Below, one piece after another: positions 7,535 through 10,772 of a DNA stretch of 10,772 bases. The stretch is from JBJHCA01 sp050485785 (GTDB lineage Bacteria; Bacteroidota; Bacteroidia; Chitinophagales; Saprospiraceae). The stretch is taken from assembly GCA_050485785.1 (NCBI GenBank), contig JBJHCA010000100.1, forward strand, positions 1 to 10,772, in the 5' to 3' direction. Each line of letters starts with the position of its first letter. Positions within the stretch are counted from its first letter, which is position 1. A model generated the notes under the pieces. It saw only the letters and a list, made by a program, of their open reading frames with translations. It did no database searches and was not told the DNA's origin. The position numbers were made by a program, and so were the translations under genes.

Positions 7535-7566
7535 CAAAACTAATCCGGTTCAAATGCAGGATACAG
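7535..7566 (-). promoter_or_regulatory. Candidate promoter for the potassium channel gene
   Basis: On the minus strand TAGTTTTG (7542-7535) matches the -7 pattern TAnnTTTG completely. The -33 position, 21 bases upstream, has CTG (7566-7564) instead of TTG. Transcription would start near 7528, about 80 bases before the GTG start codon. Confidence 0.35.
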
Positions 7567-7652
7567 GACTTACGGAAGCACTATTTTTAATATTGCGACA
7601 GAAGCTAAATGCAGGGATACGCACAACAAAGAGTGATCAATAAACATTTGAA

Positions 7653-7713
7653 GCCCGGCAAAAAGTCTGACTCTAAAAATTTTTCGGGCCTGCTGCGCTA
7701 TGCAATGCCGGGC
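7653..7713. repeat. Nested inverted repeat with two alternative pairings
   Basis: GCCCGGCA (7653-7660) is a perfect reverse complement of TGCCGGGC (7706-7713). The same left arm can instead form a closer stem: GCCCG (7653-7657) with CGGGC (7685-7689), plus AAAAA (7660-7664) with TTTTT (7680-7684), leaving a two-base bulge. The two pairings exclude each other. There is no T run after either stem in the plus direction. The structure lies upstream of the likely topA promoter, so it is not in the topA leader if that promoter is the one used. Confidence 0.5.
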
Positions 7714-7937
7714 CAATAATGCAAGCTCTCGCCTCACCTTTCCAGAGAGCAACGCGTGCGGTTACCATTCAATCTCAGGGAAAGCGGAAGCTGGAAATCA
7801 CATGGCAAAGAGAGAATATCGGCCAGACAGCTCAGGGTGTAATTGTGAATCAAATTTTGCAGTACCGGTGCAATGGTCCTATTTATGGCTGACATGCACA
7901 AATGACCACGGATGCAGTTGTAAAATAGCGCTGATAG

Positions 7938-7967
7938 TTGGAGTAGTAAAATTTAAAATTAATTTTG
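7938..7967 (+). promoter_or_regulatory. Bacteroidota consensus promoter of topA
   Basis: TTG at 7938-7940 is followed, after exactly 19 bases, by TAATTTTG at 7960-7967, matching the TAnnTTTG -7 element at all fixed positions. Transcription would start near 7973, giving a leader of about 29 bases before the topA ATG. This is the best-supported promoter in the window because the spacing, the sequence and the position before a certain gene all agree. Confidence 0.65.
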
Positions 7968-7992
7968 CCCCCTGCAATTAAGAAACGAACCC

Positions 7993-7996
7993 GGAG
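7993..7996 (+). promoter_or_regulatory. Shine-Dalgarno-like site of topA
   Basis: GGAG lies five bases before the topA ATG. No other gene in this window has a comparable site at proper spacing, in line with the weak use of Shine-Dalgarno sequences in Bacteroidota. It supports 8002 as the start. Confidence 0.5.
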
Positions 7997-8001
7997 AAAG
8001 C

Positions 8002-10653
8002 ATGTCAAAAAATCTTCTGATAGTAGAGTCACCGGCCAAGGCCAAAACCATAGAAAAGTATCTAGGCAAGGACTTCAAGGTAAAATCGAGTTATGGCCAT
8101 ATTTGCGACCTTGACAAAGGTGACAAAGGTGTGGTGGTAGACAAGGATTTTGAGTTGAGCTACGTGGTGTCACCCGAGAAGAAAAAAGTGGTAAGCGAGC
8201 TTAAAAAAGCTGTCAAAGAGGCTGAAGAGGTATGGCTGGCCACGGATGAAGACCGTGAAGGAGAAGCGATAAGCTGGCATCTTTGCAATGTATTAGGGCT
8301 CAATGAGGCCGAAACCAAACGCATTGTGTTCAGGGAGATCACCCAGCCGGCCATTAAGAAAGCCATTGAAAATCCGCGTCAGGTAGATCTCAATCTGGTT
8401 GATGCCCAGCAGGCTCGGCGCGTACTGGACAGGCTGGTGGGGTTTGAACTGAGTGAATTGCTGTGGAAAAAAGTCAAAAACAAACTGTCTGCAGGCCGGG
8501 TACAATCGGTAGCCGTAAAACTGGTGGTGGAAAGAGAGCGGGAAATTCAGCAGTTCAGTGTTGAGTCGTTTTTTAAAGTCAGTGCCGAATTCACCATTGA
8601 AGATGACAAAACCGGGTCAACGGTAAAAGCCACCCTGGATCAACGCTTTGACAGCGAAGAACAAGCCATGGCCTTTCTCGAACAATCCAAAGGCAGTCAA
8701 TATTCAATTTCCGAAATCAAGGTGAAACCGGCTAAAAAACGGCCATCACCGCCCTTTACCACCTCCACCCTGCAGCAGGAAGCCAGCCGCAAGATGGGAT
8801 TCAGTGTAAGCCGAACCATGCAGGTGGCTCAGCAACTGTATGAAGCCGGGCATATCACCTATATGCGAACCGACAGTACTCAACTGAGTCAGACCGCATT
8901 GCATGCCCTGGCTGAGGCCATAGAGGAAGAGTACGGCAGTAAATATGTAAAAACCCGGCAGTATGCTTCCAAAAAAGATCTGGCCCAGGAAGCCCATGAA
9001 GCCATCAGGCCAACCTATGCCGGGAAGAATAAAATAAGCGGCAGCAGCGAAATGGTGCGATTGTATGACCTGATCAGAAAGCGCACCCTGGCTTCACAGA
9101 TGGCCGATGCCGAACTAGAGCGCACAACCGTAAGGATAGCGGGCAGCACCATTCCGGAGTATACCTACACCGCCACGGGTGAAGTGATGAAGTTCGACGG
9201 ATTTCTCAAGGTTTATCTCGAGTTTATCGATAAAGACGAAGACCAGGAGGAAAGCGGCATTCTGCCACCCATGAAAAAAGGGCAGGCCATGATAGCCGGG
9301 CAGATTGAAGCCACGGAGCGCTTTACTCGCCCCCCTGCCCGATACAGTGAAGCCAGCCTGGTTAAAAAGCTAGAAGAGCTTGGCATTGGCAGGCCATCGA
9401 CCTACGCGCCCACCATCAGTAAGATCACGGAATCATCGCGCAATTACGTAGTGAAGGAAAGCCGCGACGGCACTACCCGAAAATATCGCCGGCTGGTGCT
9501 GACCAACAATGATATGGCCACGAAAACCGAGGAAGAAAACACCGGTGCTGAGAAAAACAAGCTCTTCCCCACAGATCTGGGTATGGTGGTGGTTGACTTT
9601 CTGGATCAGCACTTCAAGGACATCATGAACTACAAGTTCACGGCCAACATTGAAGAAGAATTTGACGAAGTGGCCGCGGGTAAAAACAGTTGGAAAAAGT
9701 TGCTTCGCGACTTCTATTTTCCGTTTCACCAGGTGGTTCAAAAAACCCTTGAGCAGGCTGACCGGGCAACCGGGGAGAGGATTCTTGGCAAAGACCCCAA
9801 AAGCGGCAGAACACTGCTGGTGCGCATGTCGCGTTTTGGTCCTGTAGCACAGATTGGCACTCCGGAAGAACTGGGTAAGGAAAAACCGCAATACGCCAGC
9901 CTGCAGCCGGGACAGTCACTGGAAACCATCACCTTTGATGAGGCCATGCGACTGTTTGTATATCCCAAAACCATAGGTCCGTACAATGATGATGTGATCA
10001 TTATGAACCTGGGGCGGTTTGGCCCCTATCTTAAATACAAAGAGCTATACGTAAACATTCCCCGCAATGTTGAGCTGCGTAGTATCAACCACGAAACGGC
10101 GGTAGCCATGGTGAAGGCCAAAGAGGAAGAGAACATGCCGGTAACCACCTTCCGCGACAAGCCCGTGTATCGCGGTAAAGGCAGGTTTGGGCCCTTTTTA
10201 AAGTGGGGCGACCTGTTTGTGAATATTCCCCGCAAGTTCAACCCCGAACAACTGAAGGAAGAAGAAATGCATCAGTTGATTGCCGACAAAGTCGAAAAGG
10301 AAAGCAAAAAATACATACAGGCCTGGGAAGAAGAGAACATTCAGATTCTGAATGGCCGCTGGGGTCCCTACATCAAATTTGGGAAAGAAAACCTGAAAAT
10401 CGACAAGCTGGAAGACGGTAACCGAATGACCACTGATCAGGCTGCCGAACTTAGCCTGGATGAAGTGAAAAAAATGATCGAGAAGCAGATTCCCGATGCA
10501 TTCAGCGGTAATAAAAAATCATCCGCTTCCAAAGTAGCGGATGGTAAAAAAACAGCCCGAAAACGGACCGGCACCACCCGGACAAAGTCCGGCACTTCTA
10601 CCCCGCTCCGGAAGTCGATCAAAACAGAGCCCATACTTCGCAAAAAAAGATAA
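8002..10653 (+). CDS. topA: DNA topoisomerase I (type IA)
   Basis: An 883-residue type IA topoisomerase that relaxes negatively supercoiled DNA by cutting one strand through a 5'-phosphotyrosine link; it is a housekeeping cytoplasmic enzyme. The Toprim domain begins with IVESPAKAKTIEKYLG, with Glu9 the conserved acidic residue, and carries DEDREGE (82-88). Its Asp82, Asp84 and Glu86 match the Mg2+-binding triad of E. coli TopA. The catalytic tyrosine is Tyr287 in ITYMRTDS. The core domain runs to about residue 590. The C-terminus has no Cys4 zinc fingers. Instead there are four repeats centred on (R/G)-R-[FW]-G-P at Gly613, Gly674, Gly730 and Gly788 (SRFGPVAQIG, GRFGPYLKYK, GRFGPFLKWGD, GRWGPYIKFG), the Toprim C-terminal repeat type of DNA-binding tail. 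The last 40 or so residues are Lys/Arg/Thr/Ser-rich and probably disordered, contacting DNA (inference). A consensus promoter and a Shine-Dalgarno-like site precede the ATG. No terminator was found downstream before the edge. Confidence 0.97.
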   Translation: MSKNLLIVESPAKAKTIEKYLGKDFKVKSSYGHICDLDKGDKGVVVDKDFELSYVVSPEKKKVVSELKKAVKEAEEVWLATDEDREGEAISWHLCNVLGLNEAETKRIVFREITQPAIKKAIENPRQVDLNLVDAQQARRVLDRLVGFELSELLWKKVKNKLSAGRVQSVAVKLVVEREREIQQFSVESFFKVSAEFTIEDDKTGSTVKATLDQRFDSEEQAMAFLEQSKGSQYSISEIKVKPAKKRPSPPFTTSTLQQEASRKMGFSVSRTMQVAQQLYEAGHITYMRTDSTQLSQTALHALAEAIEEEYGSKYVKTRQYASKKDLAQEAHEAIRPTYAGKNKISGSSEMVRLYDLIRKRTLASQMADAELERTTVRIAGSTIPEYTYTATGEVMKFDGFLKVYLEFIDKDEDQEESGILPPMKKGQAMIAGQIEATERFTRPPARYSEASLVKKLEELGIGRPSTYAPTISKITESSRNYVVKESRDGTTRKYRRLVLTNNDMATKTEEENTGAEKNKLFPTDLGMVVVDFLDQHFKDIMNYKFTANIEEEFDEVAAGKNSWKKLLRDFYFPFHQVVQKTLEQADRATGERILGKDPKSGRTLLVRMSRFGPVAQIGTPEELGKEKPQYASLQPGQSLETITFDEAMRLFVYPKTIGPYNDDVIIMNLGRFGPYLKYKELYVNIPRNVELRSINHETAVAMVKAKEEENMPVTTFRDKPVYRGKGRFGPFLKWGDLFVNIPRKFNPEQLKEEEMHQLIADKVEKESKKYIQAWEEENIQILNGRWGPYIKFGKENLKIDKLEDGNRMTTDQAAELSLDEVKKMIEKQIPDAFSGNKKSSASKVADGKKTARKRTGTTRTKSGTSTPLRKSIKTEPILRKKR

Positions 10654-10710
10654 AATGTTGGCATTTAACCTTTTATCTTAGTGGTTGGATTTAAGTTGCT
10701 TGTTAACATG

Positions 10711-10719
10711 TTATCCACA
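10711..10719 (+). promoter_or_regulatory. Isolated perfect DnaA-box sequence
   Basis: TTATCCACA is identical to the consensus DnaA box. It lies in the AT-rich gene-free end of the window, 58 bases after the topA stop, next to GTTAAC at 10702-10707, with a second GTTAAC at the very end (10767-10772). No second box is visible within the window. One match may be chance, a titration or regulatory site, or the left end of a larger cluster outside the window. Confidence 0.35.
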
Positions 10720-10772
10720 GGTACAGGAATGATATTGAATATTTCACATTCCCATAACACTTAGCAGTTAAC

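Larger units (their letters stand above)
7447..8001. other. Long divergent spacer between the channel gene and topA
   Basis: The 555 bases hold no convincing protein gene. The longest frames, 7700-7981 on the plus strand and 7570-7752 on the minus strand, give low-complexity or Cys/Ser-rich translations with no family character. The spacer contains a candidate minus-strand promoter (7535-7566), a nested inverted repeat (7653-7713) and a consensus topA promoter (7938-7967). The 220 bases between the repeat and the topA promoter are unexplained and could hold a small RNA or a decayed gene. I did not recognise tmRNA, RNase P RNA or SRP RNA signatures there. Confidence 0.5.

Noticed and set aside
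7549..7556. GTTCAAAT, resembling a tRNA T-loop
   Set aside because: The flanking bases do not form a five-pair T stem and no acceptor, D or anticodon arms can be built around it.
7700..7981. A 93-codon plus-strand frame in the spacer before topA
   Set aside because: The translation is Cys/Ser/Asn-rich with no domain pattern, and the frame overlaps the strong topA promoter. There is no promoter of its own close by. It looks like a chance open frame.
9433..9891. A 152-codon minus-strand frame inside topA
   Set aside because: It lies antisense to the well-conserved topoisomerase core. Its apparent length reflects the codon bias of topA, and its translation has no recognisable features.

Overview
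The window looks like a chromosomal segment of a member of the Bacteroidota. Four things point that way: a small type II-signal lipoprotein with a lipocalin-like fold; a topoisomerase I that ends in Arg-Phe-Gly-Pro repeats instead of zinc fingers; mostly absent Shine-Dalgarno sequences; and good matches to the Bacteroidota promoter pattern (TTG, about 19-21 bases, TAnnTTTG). Order or family cannot be fixed from this sequence. No mobile element, CRISPR array, tRNA or rRNA was recognised.

Layout, left to right. (1) Positions 1-57 hold what looks like the first 19 codons of a minus-strand gene running off the left edge, with a near-ideal promoter at 73-103. (2) A lipocalin-like lipoprotein follows (309-824, +), closed by a hairpin terminator at 849-881. 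(3) A SLC13-type permease (1075-2874, +) has two TrkA-C domains inserted between its membrane halves. (4) After a 337-base gap comes a short, divergent PiT-type permease (3212-4168, -). (5) A divergent 297-base spacer leads to a GMC flavoprotein of the long-chain alcohol oxidase type (4466-6445, +). (6) This converges, across 59 bases, on a voltage-gated-type potassium channel (6505-7446, -) that starts with GTG and ends in a SHOCT-like motif. (7) A 555-base spacer contains hairpin-forming repeats and, at its right end, a consensus promoter for topA. (8) topA (8002-10653, +) encodes DNA topoisomerase I. (9) The last 119 bases have no gene, but carry one perfect DnaA-box sequence at 10711-10719.

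The genes do not form one operon. Strand changes and the terminator separate almost every one, so each is probably its own transcription unit. Three of the six complete genes are inner-membrane ion or anion transporters: SLC13/TrkA-C, PiT-like and Kv-like. This suggests an ion-homeostasis neighbourhood, but nothing in the sequence ties them functionally. The window is mostly ordinary housekeeping and transport DNA. The points most worth a second look are the reduced PiT-like permease, the Kv/SHOCT architecture, the stand-alone alcohol-oxidase-like flavoprotein, the alternative-pairing repeat upstream of topA, and the isolated DnaA box at the right edge.
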